This document shows positions 38,401-50,900 of a stretch of 64,000 nt of DNA, piece by piece (the stretch's first letter is position 1; the number at the start of each line of letters is the position of its first letter). Below the pieces are notes generated by a model. That model had not been told where the DNA came from and did no database searches. It worked only from the letters and a program-made list of their open reading frames with translations. The stretch lies in NCBI GenBank assembly GCA_000499405.2, contig HG738140.1, forward strand, positions 11,063,560 through 11,127,559, in the 5' to 3' direction. The stretch comes from Onchocerca volvulus. Its lineage: Eukaryota > Nematoda > Chromadorea > Rhabditida > Onchocercidae. The position numbers and the translations under genes were made by a program.

Positions 38401-38606
38401 TTCATTTCTTCGTCAAGCCTTCTTCAGTTTTTGTTCTTTTTTTGATAGAAACAAACTTTCACGTTGTAACAGTACTTAATTATTTGCCTTTTATTCCTTT
38501 GTCTGTTGATTATCATTATCAGTTATAATGAAATAAGAATATATTCATTGACTGCGCAACAAAAAATGAAATGATGGATTCAACAAATCTTTTTATTTTC
38601 AGAATA
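35431..38606. other. Intergenic region between divergent genes nst-1 and NPC2-like
   Basis: Shared upstream region of two divergently transcribed genes. Open frames at 35770-36003 and 37260-37481 have no splice support or recognisable product. The notable element is the long inverted repeat at about 36850-36980. Poly(T) and poly(A) tracts lie at 37150-37200. Confidence 0.5.
36851..36980 (+). repeat. Long inverted repeat able to form a hairpin
   Basis: Left arm from about 36856 (TTGAGAATTCCTGCTTACTG...) and right arm to about 36972 are reverse complements over about 50 bp, separated by about 15 bp containing TATGCATGC. Across the core there are seven substitutions and one indel. Six of the seven leave a G-U pair if the plus strand is transcribed. 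It could be a small fold-back transposon (MITE) or a structured RNA precursor. No coding potential. Confidence 0.75.
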
Positions 38607-41079
38607 ATGACAGAAATATTTCTGATGGTTATACTATCGCTCTTATTGAATACACTTTCTGTGAACGCAGATTTCCAAAAAATTAAATACAAAAATTGCA
38701 GTAAACATAATTATTGATTTTCGATTTTTGTTTTTCAAGTTTATAAGTCATACCTAATTTTTCAAAGTCATACTTTTTGAGTATTTGATAGAATGAGAAA
38801 CTTGAAATTTCAAAACAGATATTCAAAGCTCATTACCATTCATCTGAAAATTATCTGATGAATTTGTGTACTGGAGGAATGAAGTTTCGTAGCATTTATC
38901 GATATCAGTATCAGTATGAGTTCCATTAAATTACTAGACAACTTTTAGTATTTTTAATTGGGTTTTTAGTCAATAAGATGAATTTTTGTATTTATATGGA
39001 TGTTGACTGTGATTCTTTTAGAATCAGTATTCGATATCAAGAATGTAGAAGTGGATGGATGCGTAGACTTATCGGCAAATCGATGTGCTTTCAAAAGAGA
39101 TACAACACCCTATTTACGTATCGAATTCGTGCCCAGTATGAGCTTTTCTTAATAAATCATGTGAATTTTTAGTTTATAAAACAAACTTGGATGAGTGGAT
39201 CAAATTTAAAATTTACTTCAACGACTGCTTCTTACATACTAAAGCTTCGAAAATATCCATTATAGAAGGAATTAAACTATCCGAATCGAATATAGCTGAT
39301 TGTCATTAATTATTATTTCCTATATACGTTCTAAGAAATATTGCAATAAATGCGCTAAAATCTACTTGTAGCTGGACTTGGACAGTTTTATTTCGAACCC
39401 AGTTAGAATCTTTTTTTCGAAACACAAAAATCAGTTAGATTCCCAATCGTGCTTTTAAAAAATAATTCTGAAATCTTAAATTTAATTACTATTAGCTATT
39501 CAATCTTGCACATATAAAAATGCAGAAATAAAGTACAATATAAAATTAAGTCAAACATTTTATATTTTTTTAAGTTATTGCTTAGCCATCCAATAATTGA
39601 TTATCCTACTTAATACTACTAATGCATCCATAAATTTACAGTATATTATCATTTAATTTGATATTATATTTTCCTCAAATCTATTTTAGCAGTAACAACG
39701 AAAACTCTTGAGACTACAGTGCGGGCAAAACTTGCCGGTGGCGTTATTGTGTCATTCAATTTGGACCAAAAAGATCCCTGCAAGGGCGGTAACTTGACGT
39801 GTCCGCTTAAGAAAGGCGAGACGTACGTCTATCAGCAAGGTGTGCCCATACTAAAAGAATATCCTAAGGCATGTTATATTATTATTATTTCTTTTCAAAA
39901 ATTACCAATTTCTACATTATATGGAAAAGTAAAAGAAGAGATGAGAATCCCTTATAGATGATTAATAAGAGATGTCTAATTTACATGCAAATGGAAAAAT
40001 GAGGATATTCACTCAACTATATGCAATAAGCATTTTAAATTGATGCAAAGTAATTACACTCTCGACTTTTAATTTCAAATCACTGCAATGAAGCTGAAAT
40101 ACTTTTTTGTTAATTAAATTGAGAATTGTTACAATTAATATATTTTTGCTAAAAGAAAACAAGCTTTTTTTTTTATTATTGAAATTTGTCCTTCCATGCT
40201 TCGGGATTTGATGAATCTTTGGAAAGCATTTTCCGCATCCTGCTGATTATGCAAGTGCAAAAGAGCAAGTTTAAGTGAAGTGAAACTTGGGATTTCTCTG
40301 TCTGATCATATGTGGATCATTACAGCTATTGCATTCATCTGCTTCCGGTATCCGACCTCACGTTTCACAATCCAATCAAGAAATAGCTTATTTTTGCTGC
40401 GTAGAATAAAATAACTTGCAAAACAACGATTTCTTTTGAATATCGATAGAAAACATCTAATCATTGAGCTTTTTCATCGTTTTTTTGCCTTTCTTTTTCT
40501 GATTTTAATTTGCTTCAACTGCTGAACAACCATAGATGACCAACTTAGAACTCTTCGATAACTTCTTATGGCAACTGTAAAATGAACAAACTTCGGTGAT
40601 TCAACTCCTCATTTCTAGTCACTTTCCGTTCTTGTTCTTTAAAATTCTAAGCAAAACTTCTTGAACCATTACTGCACTATACATTCATTAACAATTACCA
40701 GGTTAAATACATTGCTGATATTGTGATATACGACCCAATTTTAATTCAAATCAAAAAATCAAATTTGCTATCTAATGCCATTTTCCTAGGTTAAGATAAA
40801 ATGACTAGCAAATAAGCCATTAGCATATGCTAGATTTATTGAAGAAAGATCAAGATGAAAGAGCAGAATTCAGCAACGGAGTTTTTGTATCAACTTAATG
40901 CATTATAAAGCCTATTACTTCCAATACTAGCCACTCATTTCTACGAAATTATCATCACATTTCAGGTGGACAATGTACAAATTAATTGGCTTATCAATGA
41001 TAAAACCAACGACGAAACTCCAAACGATACTAATAAACGTGAAATATGCGTTATATTTTTGACGAAAATTGTTGAATAA
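38607..41079 (+). CDS. Secreted NPC2-like ML-domain lipid-binding protein
   Basis: NPC2 proteins bind sterols in lysosomes or extracellular fluid and pass them to NPC1. Four exons, 38607-38700, 39022-39135, 39690-39868 and 40966-41079, join in frame to 166 residues. The signal peptide is MTEIFLMVILSLLLNTLSVNA. Six cysteines follow the NPC2 pattern: one after the signal (KYKNC), a pair in VDGCVDLSANRC, a pair in DPCKGGNLTCP (human GCKSGINCP) and one near the end (REICVIF). Also typical are VPILKEYP and a penultimate strand with W (VQINWLI). The acceptor of exon 3 is a TAGCAG tandem site, so one residue may be optional. Its donor is AAG|GCATGT, a GC-AG intron. The start codon is 4 bp after TTTTATTTTCAG, a likely spliced-leader site. 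It is secreted rather than clearly lysosomal; the sequence alone does not decide. Confidence 0.93.
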
Positions 41080-41080
41080 A
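41075..41080 (+). promoter_or_regulatory. Poly(A) signal overlapping the NPC2-like stop codon
   Basis: The sequence GAATAAATG contains both the last glutamate codon and TAA stop (41077-41079) and a perfect AATAAA. If used, the 3' UTR would be only about 15-25 bases. Confidence 0.4.
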
Positions 41081-41997
41081 TGTGATGATATGTTCATAAA
41101 CACATTCAATTTCATTCATCGCGTCGAAACAATTTGCTAGAAGCTGTATGTGTATCACACAGTTGAAACGCACATATCTTCAACGCTCTCTTCTATAAAT
41201 TACAAAAAGTTTATCCGCCAACCATTTAGAAGCTAATATACCCTCTTCATCATACAGCATCATTCAGAAACAAATTAGAAAGTAGAGTGCGACACATCGG
41301 TGTAAACAACTTTTCACACCAAAAGTGCCTGAAATAGCACCTGAAGTCCTAAATGTTTGAGCCTCGACACTCGCTACAACTATTTATCCCAGATTATCTC
41401 CTACAACGAAACTCCAATCTTAATGCCTTATCCGTAACCGTATGATCATATCACTATCCGTATCACAATTGCAAAATTTCGGCACTAACAATTTCGTAGC
41501 GAGACACGCCGTATTCGTGTGATTTCCGATCGACATCACGGATGCTTTACTTTTAAAGTTTTTTGTAGCTAATGGGGGGTTGCGAAGTGGACTGTATTTT
41601 CCATCTATTGTCGGACTAGTAGATATTGTCCTATGTTTTCCAAGTATTTTTCGAATGAATGCTGTTTCATCATTTCAAATTTCACAATTATTTGAAGCAT
41701 TATCAATGCTTGAATTGATCCTCAAAGCAAAAAAAAAAATGTTATGAATTTAAATTAATTCATTGTTTCCGGCCCTGTCTAACTTTATTTAAACAGTAGA
41801 TTCAATTTAGTTGCTTTATTTTTTTCGTTTGATACAATCGCGAGGTGCGATTCCGCTCGACACAGCATGGATATATTTTTCGCTTCTTATTCGCATATAT
41901 TTCGGAATTTAAATAAGTGCGTTTTTTAGAATGAATTCCAAAAGTAAATTGTCATTATTTATAAAGTAACACGAGAGGATTGATTGGGGAAGAGAAA
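41080..41997. other. Intergenic region before VPS13D
   Basis: No exon found. The poly(A) signal AATAAA at 41075-41080 overlaps the stop codon of the NPC2-like gene. The stretch 41380-41560 is somewhat richer in CpG and may include the VPS13D promoter; this is only a composition argument. Confidence 0.45.
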
Positions 41998-44900
41998 ATG
42001 CTGGAAAATCTGGTCGCTTGGGTTCTTAACAATTACGTAGGAGAATATTTGGAGAACTTGAATACCGACCAGTTAAGCATAGCTTTATTGCAAGGTATGT
42101 CCCTGCTTCATCATCATCATTTCTTTTCATATATGAAACTTGATGAAATGATTACTTTTCAGGTCAGGTTGAACTGGAAAATGTTCCATTGAAGAAATCG
42201 GCTTTATGTAAATTTGATGTTCCGTTAAAGGTAACCAAGGTTTTACACATTTTTGCCCTGAATTTCGCAGTGTTTTTTAATTAATTAATGTAAAAAACAC
42301 GGAAAAAAAATTTGAAAACTGTGGCACAGTCATTGTTTTCCTTTGTAGAACTTAGTGTTGTTATGGTTTCGCGCTCGCCAATTATCCACCTTGCTATACA
42401 TTTTTGTTAAAAATGCATATATATCCTAAATAGTCATTACTAAAAACAGTGGCGTCTATATAAGTCAAGTTAATTCAGAAAAAAAACTTTGTCCTTTTAG
42501 AATATGTTTTCCAGCTAATTTTTCAATCTGTCAGTATCAGTTTTCTCCAAATATTTGACCAATTTAAGTTGTTTATCTAAAATTACTCTTTAATATATAG
42601 CTTACCTCAGTTTAACACATTTGAGATAAAATCTGGAGTGCTTGGAAAACTTACTTTATCGGTACCATTAACACGACTGCGAAGTGAGCCATGGCTTATC
42701 AAAATGAGCGATTTATTAATACTTCTGGAGCCATCTACATCGGTTCGATATGATATTGAGAATGTAGAAATCTACGAGCAAAATAGAAAGGAGCAGCAAT
42801 TGGAGGATCTGGAAAAATACCATAAGGTTTGGATTGATTTTTCTGTTCACTTTTGTTTTGATGTTTCGTCAACCAAATATTTTAATATTTAAACTACTAA
42901 TGTTTCACTGATATTGGAATTATAAGCAGACTTAGTAAAATAACTCTAATTTGTCTAGGAATGTTATTTCTGTTCAAGTTTAATCTCTGAAGTGTCATTC
43001 TAAACATAAGACAGTTACAAAACAATTCACATTTCTGGAAATGAAAATTAAAAATCGAGAATAATGAGACATAGAATACAATATTTGTTTAATTGGAAAC
43101 TTTTTAATTGCCGTTTCAGTTGAATATTCATTGAGAATTTCAGCTGGACAGTAAAAAGCTTGTCCTAGATACTCTAAAAATTTGAATGCAAAAATCAAGT
43201 GTATATTCCGATTCTTAGATTTCCTAATATGAGAGTCACAAATTTCTAACCAGTTTTGCGTGCAACTGTGCGAAAACAAAGATAATAGTAAAGCAAAAAA
43301 AGGACTTAGTCAATACTAGAATTAAATTCGAGAAATAATTCTGCTGAATAGAATGTGCAAAAAAAAAAAATTAAAAATTGTTGAGATTTACAAAATCAAA
43401 AAATATGATTGTAATGGCATAAACATCTCAGAATAGAAATTTCATCTCAGAACAAAAATTTCAAAACATTCAAGTGAAAGCATCATTAATAAGCCAATAA
43501 GAGATTTTTATTATCACAAATAATATCGATGAATACTCGTATTATCACTGAACTCCTTATTAATAATCTAAGTTACTTACTTTTCCATAATTTCGGAGTT
43601 TTTATAGGTCGGAGCCTCAAAACGTAGAATAAAATTTAATTAGTTGGAAACTTCTTTAAATAAATTATTTGCAGAGGCAGCTACTAAATTATTGGGGTTT
43701 ACCTAATGACAATGCATCGGAGCAGAATTGGTGGGGAGCATCATTGGTATCAGCCATCGTTAATAATATTCAGGTATTTCAGAAATTTTTCAATAATCAA
43801 TTTTTTTAAATCATTCTTAGCCGTTCAGTCATTTCTTTCAGTTTGAGAATTTTTAATTTTTAGAATTTAAAGGCGATAATTTTTGCATTGTCGCAAATGC
43901 GTAATTATAATATCATATGATATTATGGATTTCTTTGATTAGAATCCATAAAGTGCTAAGAAAGAAAATTCCAAATAACTGCAATCATATTTTGCTCATT
44001 TTTTTTAATTTGCAGTTAATTCTAACTAATGTTCATATACGATATGAAGATGATAGGACATTACCCAATAATACACCATTTGCATGTGGTGTGCGAATAC
44101 ACAATGTTAGCATGCAAACTACAGATTCACATTGGGTGTGTTATTTTAATATAACCGAAATGATTACTTTGTCTGTGTCACAGGTGCATTAAAGTTCTAC
44201 AGTTTTTTTATGCGATCTAATAGTCCATACTTATCAGATATTTGAATGAATAATTTCGAAGTGTCATTGATTTCTTCCATTTTTACCTGTGCTTTCCAAA
44301 ATATTGGACTTCTGACTTGGATCATGAGAAATCAACAAGCAGATGAAATAGTCATCAAAAAATTAAAAAATTAAAAAAATCAAGAATGTAGCATATTATC
44401 GAAATGCTATTAGAATATGCGATTATATTATGATTATATTACAAAAAATATGCTATTATTTTACGATTGTTGTTAAAAAAATACTAATGTAACCAATATA
44501 TTTTGAGTCTTAAATTTAAGTAATTTATGTGTTGTGAGTTATGGACAACGTATACCACTTAAAATTATTGTTTTTAGAGAGTTGGATATATGCAGCCACA
44601 AGATGGTGTAAATATGTTTAAAAAACTAGAAATAGAAGATTTATTAGTGTACTGGAATTGTGGGCAGCAAATTACCGAAGAAATTAATAACCACATGGAT
44701 CTACAAGTTTAATTTTTGTTTTTTCATTTTGAAAAATTTGAAAAGTTTGGAACTGGATTTTTCCATCTTAGTGAAAAATAATATTTGATAACTCATCGAG
44801 ATCAAACTTTTGAGGGTTTTATTGGTTTTACCAAAAATTTGCTAATTTAAGTATATGATGGCACCAGAAATCAACAAAGATAATATGTGCATTCTTCAAC

Positions 44901-47900
44901 CGTTCAGCGCTCATTTATACATGGAAAGAAATACAAACAAATTTCCTTTAAAAACATATCCCTATATTCCTAGATTTAAAGTAAGTTCATAAACTTTTTG
45001 CTTGAATAGTTCATAAACTTTTTGTTTGAATTATATAAATGATATAATTTCACCACTGCTATGACCTGTTGATGAAGTAGGCTTATTTTAGATTTGTTTT
45101 ACTTCTTTATGCTGGAGGACGTTGAAAGTTTTTTTTTTTTTGCTTACTATAAAGAATAATCAGCAAAAACTATCGTTTAAAAATATAATTTTGAAATTGG
45201 AGTATTTCAATGCTGATTGATTGAATTTTTTAGTATATGACTTGGAATAATGCTGTATTTTCACTTTCTTTCATATCTCTTTTACAGTTTAATTTATGTC
45301 CTGAAAAGGTTGTTATCGAACTGACGAAACGACAACTCTTGGAAATGGGTTCATTAGGAAAAGAATGGGCTCGATTTGACAGATCACGACAGCATCGAAA
45401 ATGGCGACCACTAGTTACTGTTGGTGAAAAGTAAGCGTATTTTTATTGTTGATGAAACATCAAAATTTGTTGGAATATTTTTCATAAAGTCGATACTAAT
45501 CAATGGATTTAAGACAAAAAATGAGGACATCTGCTGTGATGTAAATTTATTTAAAGAAGAGATCTAAAGAAGCTAAAATTCTCATATTCAAAAAAATATT
45601 TTTGTAGTGCAAAAGAATGGTGGAATTTTGCATATAATCGTGTACAGGATCAAGAAAGGCAACGAAAAACAAGATGCACTTGGAGTTTTGCTTATAATCG
45701 TGCGAGACAATTGAACTCATATTGTCGAGCTTATCGACGGAGGTTATTGTCTTATTTGGACACAGCTGCAGTTTCCGTATGTCCTGTTTAATGTATTTTT
45801 CTCAGATTATTGTACTCAAAATTTAAGTTAAATTAATTTTTCGTAGTCATCGAATTGGTTTAAAATCTAAGCTAGCATGATTTTTCTTATTGTAAGATCG
45901 ATCACTACATGAAAATATTTTTTCCAGGTCACCGGTCAATCCAATAAATTTAATGAAAAATATGAAACGTCACATCTTGGAAGTGTTTCTGGCCAAAATT
46001 TTGATGTGAAACTCACGGAAGAAATGGGAACAGCTACAAATCCATCAAATTTATCGACCTCTGCCTCTTTAAAAAAAACTGCAAACTCTGAAGATTTAAT
46101 TTTGATGAAACAGATTGAAAGAGATACCAATTACACCTATCATGTAAGTTTCGAATTTTCTGGTACAGTTTAAAATTTCGAATTTTCTGGTACAGTTTAA
46201 ATTTTGATTTTTTAGTATCATATCAATTTTCAAGCTTACAATATATAAATGTATTAATGCGCTGTTTTTAGTATATGTTGATAATACATTATTTTCAGTA
46301 GTACACTCTTATCACAGAAATTTATAACCATTATTGCTGAGCTATTGTTACAGTATGAACAACAATAAGAAGACATTGAAATAAATATCGGTAAATGACA
46401 TTCAATTTAAATAATTAAAGAATCCTATGAAATTGCTTTCTAGGAATTGCAATTATTTCGAGAAACAGTATATCGACGGATTCTTGCTGAAAAAGAAGCA
46501 AGACGTTCATCTAGCGAAAATGTATTGCAGTCAGATGACGAAAATTTTGAAAACATCGATTTTCGTTAGTTGAATTTAGAAATAATAAAATTTTAATGAA
46601 GTTATTTTAGTTCCGCTTTCACTTACTTTACACTACATTTGTAATATATTTAAATATTGCTTTTAGAGGCATTATGCAGATTAGAGATTTTATGTAATAT
46701 ATTGCTTATTTCAGCTGTACTTCCTCATCACTTAGATATTGAAAGAGCAACTAGCAATTCACATTCCGAGGAAACAGCAAAAAATTCTGGTGGTGGATTA
46801 TACAATTGGTTAAGTAGTTGGGTGTATGGTTCACAAAAAGGTTCTTAGCTTTTCTCGGGCTTTGATTAATTAATTTTTTGCTAATCGAATTCAGTCATTA
46901 TTGTTTCTAATATCCAGTTGGTACCAGTTGTGTTTAGAAATTGTTCAGCTTGCTGTAATTATCTAAATCAAGTGGAAAGCATCAGTTAGAATTCCTTTGA
47001 GATTAGGGAAAATTAATATTTGATTGAAATATTATTCAGAAATCTAAATTTAAAATATTGCAGAAGAGGAAAAATCACAAAAAAACGTTCGTGATAAGCC
47101 TGCGTTCGATTTTTTATCTACCAGTGAAAAAGAAAGCTCTTTATCCACAGATTTCAAGCTTCTCGAAAAACAGGCATTTTACTTTATTAAACTAACATTT
47201 TCTATATTTTTCTCTTTCTCTTGCTGAAATGATCTTTTGACTTTTGAAAAATTCATTATCAGAAACATTAGAAATATTAAAGGTCGAGGATGAAATTTTG
47301 GATGTGTTGAACGAGAGCAGGGATGATTCAACCGTGTTACATCGTGATACTCTGCTGTCCGAAATAAAATTAAAGCTTGAGAGGATGACAATACGTTTTG
47401 TAGATGATTTTGAGGTAATTTGCTCAGTTTTTTTTAAATTTCTGAAACAAATGGATAAGGTAGATATTAATGCCAGCTATTAAGTTTACTCCAGTATCAT
47501 ATACTAAAAAAGTCCATCGATCAATATTGAAATATTTCACTTCTTAATAACTGTACTTTTAAGCGATAGTTTTCTTGTTAATTATTTAATCTTTTGCTGC
47601 AAGTACAAGAAAACTTCCATTGTCCTCGACCATAGAAAGGCAAAATAAAATCTAAAACAAACTTGCTTCATCAATAGTTCACGTTAATGATACCAAATTA
47701 TATCGTATGATTTAAGCAAAAAGTTTACGGACTTTTTTTTCTTGAAACCTTCATTTTTTTCTGTAGTGCATGGAAACTATGAGGAGTTCAGAGCATTAAC
47801 ATGAAAGTTTCAGAATGGAATTTTATAAAATTCATTGAATTAGTAAAATATTAGAAAAAAGTACATCCAAATAAAAAAACATAAAAATCAATTGCAAATA

Positions 47901-50900
47901 TTTAGAATCAAAAAGACGGAAGTACACGAGTTTTGGCAATGGATCTGTGGCAGTTAGCAAGCTGTGTGAATCTAAGCCCACGTCGTCATAGTACAGCTAT
48001 GTCACTTACTGTTGCTGATTTAAGCCTACAAAGGTTGTGCACTTTCCCTGCGGATGATATATCAATCGAAAACGCACAAAATGGTTAAGAATTTCCCCTA
48101 TTTGTATAATTTATAGTGAGGAAAAAGATGAAGCTAGTAGTGTTATCGCAGGTCCATCTTCATTAGTTTATCATTTTAGACGAAATCAATAAACATGATA
48201 GGGAGTCGCTGATGTTCGGATTTGCCAAAGAAGTGACTCAAATCTTATTTGCTATTGGAAAGGCTGGAAAAACTAATAGTTCAAATACTTCAGATAATGC
48301 CAAAAAAAGTGATTTGAATAATGCACTGTTTCGGTAAATTTTCATTCCATATCGAATATTGAAATTAAATTTTGTATAGATATAAGTCTCTTAGCAGTTT
48401 TTGCTCTTGCTAATAAAGTGTCTTTCAAAAGGAGATAAACTTTTTTCACTCAATAAAATAAGCAATAAGAAATTCTTTAGAAAACTTGTCAGCTTTATTT
48501 ATATTTATTAAATAATATTTTTCAAAATTAGCCAATTTTTTTTTTTTTTTTTTGAAGATTAGTGTACCATCGTCGTGCTCCAAAGATGGTGGTGACACAC
48601 ACACTTGATATAAGGTGTAGTGAATTATCAGTGCTGTATAATGAGGGTGCTTTTGATGATTTGGCAACCTTTTTCAGTGACAGAAGCACTATGAAACAGG
48701 TTTCAGTTCAATGTTTAATGTGTGTTTGCTTTTTTATGAAAATTTTGTAGCTGATTTACAAAAATTGAGGCATTTGATTGCAGTGTGATTTTTCGATTTC
48801 TTGAATTGAAAAAGAGGTAATGCGATAATGCGATTTACAGTTTAATAGAGCATTTGTTTTTGTAAATGATATATTAAGATGTAATTTCTTTTCAAGAACA
48901 AATATTTTCGGTTATTATAGGATGAAAAATGTGATCTTATGCTGATGGACGTTATCACTGTTATTGATTTCGCTATTCAGTGTCCCCAGGTATAATTTTT
49001 TTGTGTTTATAATACAATCTGTTATATAGATGAAATATTCAGCGATATGTAAAATATCTTCAATTATTTTAATCCTTAACTATTTTGTGCTAAATTCCAG
49101 AAAACCAGAAATTATTAGTAGGTGAGAAATTTTGCAAAGGAACCTTGTGACAAGGTTGAAGTTGCATGCAGAGCTATATTGTATATGGGTTTAGGAAAAA
49201 AGGTTGGAATTTTTCTACCAAAATTTTCAAATAATATCTAAATTATAGTTGAAAGTGGAGTTGCGTAGTAAACGAGGGAATTTATTGGATCAAAAAACGA
49301 AATCAACAACGTCCACACCATTTGCTCTAGCAGATGTGAAACACCTAGTAGTTGGGATATCAAACAAAGAACAATTCGTCACAGTGGTATGGATTTGAAA
49401 AGCATTTCATCGGTTAAGAAACATGTAATTTTCAGCTAGTCTTATTCACAGAAAAACATAAGTTCTTTTATTGTTTAATATCGAAATTGAAAAACTAATT
49501 AATTATCCTCAATAGCTGCTGTAATATTTCAAGATTGAAATCAAGTTTGGTTCCTTGGAAGTTGAAGATTTGTTCGAATCGACAACCGACTCATTATTGT
49601 GCATAAGAAGTCAAGCTTTTTCAAAAAAGGTTTTAGCAGATTTTTATGTTTCACTTGGTGAATTTCACTTTATTTGAAATCGCAAATTTATAGTTTTCAT
49701 TTCTGGTATTTATTCAGTTACAATGGTTTACTACAGCATGAAGAATAATGTTTAGAAACAAATGTCTGCATCATGCCCAAGTTTGATTGTTGACGACATT
49801 GTTGATGACTTACGGTTCGAATCTGCATCATCTCAACGACGTACACGCGGTCTCAGTAAATTTTTCATTTATCAAAATGCTAGTTGCAGATTGATTTTTT
49901 GTATTAGTCCACTGAATGAATTTTGGATAATTTCTGCTTTATTAAGTCTGTTCAAACATGGTATATAAGCATTTGTTTGCAAATATCTTCCTAGATAATG
50001 TTTGTCATCGGGATTATAATTATTTATATTTTTAAAACAGCGAAATGAATTAAATTTAGGCCTAAATTCATATCCAGCCATGATGAGTACTAATAGAAAT
50101 GAACGATTAAGAAACTCACGGGAGAGTGCTTCTCTCAAATGTTATGACATTGGATTAAAGAATGTTGACATTGCTGGTGCATCTCTTTTTACGCTTCTTT
50201 TAATTGGTAAAGAACACCCATCATTTGAATCCGTTTACAAAAAAGTATTTTATTCATTTATTATTGCACTAATTAATGATTAATATATTCAAAAAATATA
50301 AATGAGGAATAATGATTAGAAACAAATGCCTGCATCATGCCCAAGTTTGATTGTATTTTTCCTATTTCCGGCATAGAGTTGCAATAGGTTCTAGAAAAAT
50401 CTTATCAGTTGTATGAAACTTGGGATATCAGGACCTACTTGGAGTTAGCAAACTTTATTATATAATTTTATGCACTTCTACAAAGCAATATTTTCATTCT
50501 ACTTGTAAATATTGGTTTTTGTAGCAGTGATTGAAAGAAAACAATTTGAAATAAAACATAAATTTTGTTCTGTGGATTTTAAATGTTTGCTGTAATCCTT
50601 TGGTTTCATAGGTGAGCTGTTTGATCAATGTGAATATACCAAAAGTAGAAATGTGCATGAATCGACGAAGTTATACGCTTCTACTCGATTTTTTTGGCTT
50701 ATTGGAGCCAAAGATGGATCTTCATGAAAATTATATTGAAATTTTAGCTCGTCCATCTGTAGCTAATACAAATATAGCTTTTAAAAACTCAGGTTGCTTT
50801 TAAGTATTTGCTTCAAATTATTAATTCTTTTCAAAGTTATACATTCGAAATTTCTGGAAAATAATCATATTAAGTACACATTCCTTATAAAACAGTTGTT

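Larger units (their letters stand above)
41998..48333 (+). other. VPS13D exons 1-16: chorein domain and N-terminal rod
   Basis: Exons: 41998-42094, 42163-42230, 42626-42826, 43675-43773, 44016-44135, 44578-44706, 44852-44980, 45288-45430, 45608-45776, 45928-46143, 46444-46564, 46667-46840, 47064-47173 (end uncertain), 47283-47414 (start uncertain; 47263 also possible), 47906-48083, 48180-48333. The first five hold the chorein domain, including [12 protein letters not shown], a conserved VPS13 strand. [17 protein letters not shown] (exon 12) matches the WLSWFSGW segment of VPS13 proteins. The exon 13 donor is either A|GTGAAA (phase 1) or CAG|GCATTT (phase 0). Confidence 0.8.
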
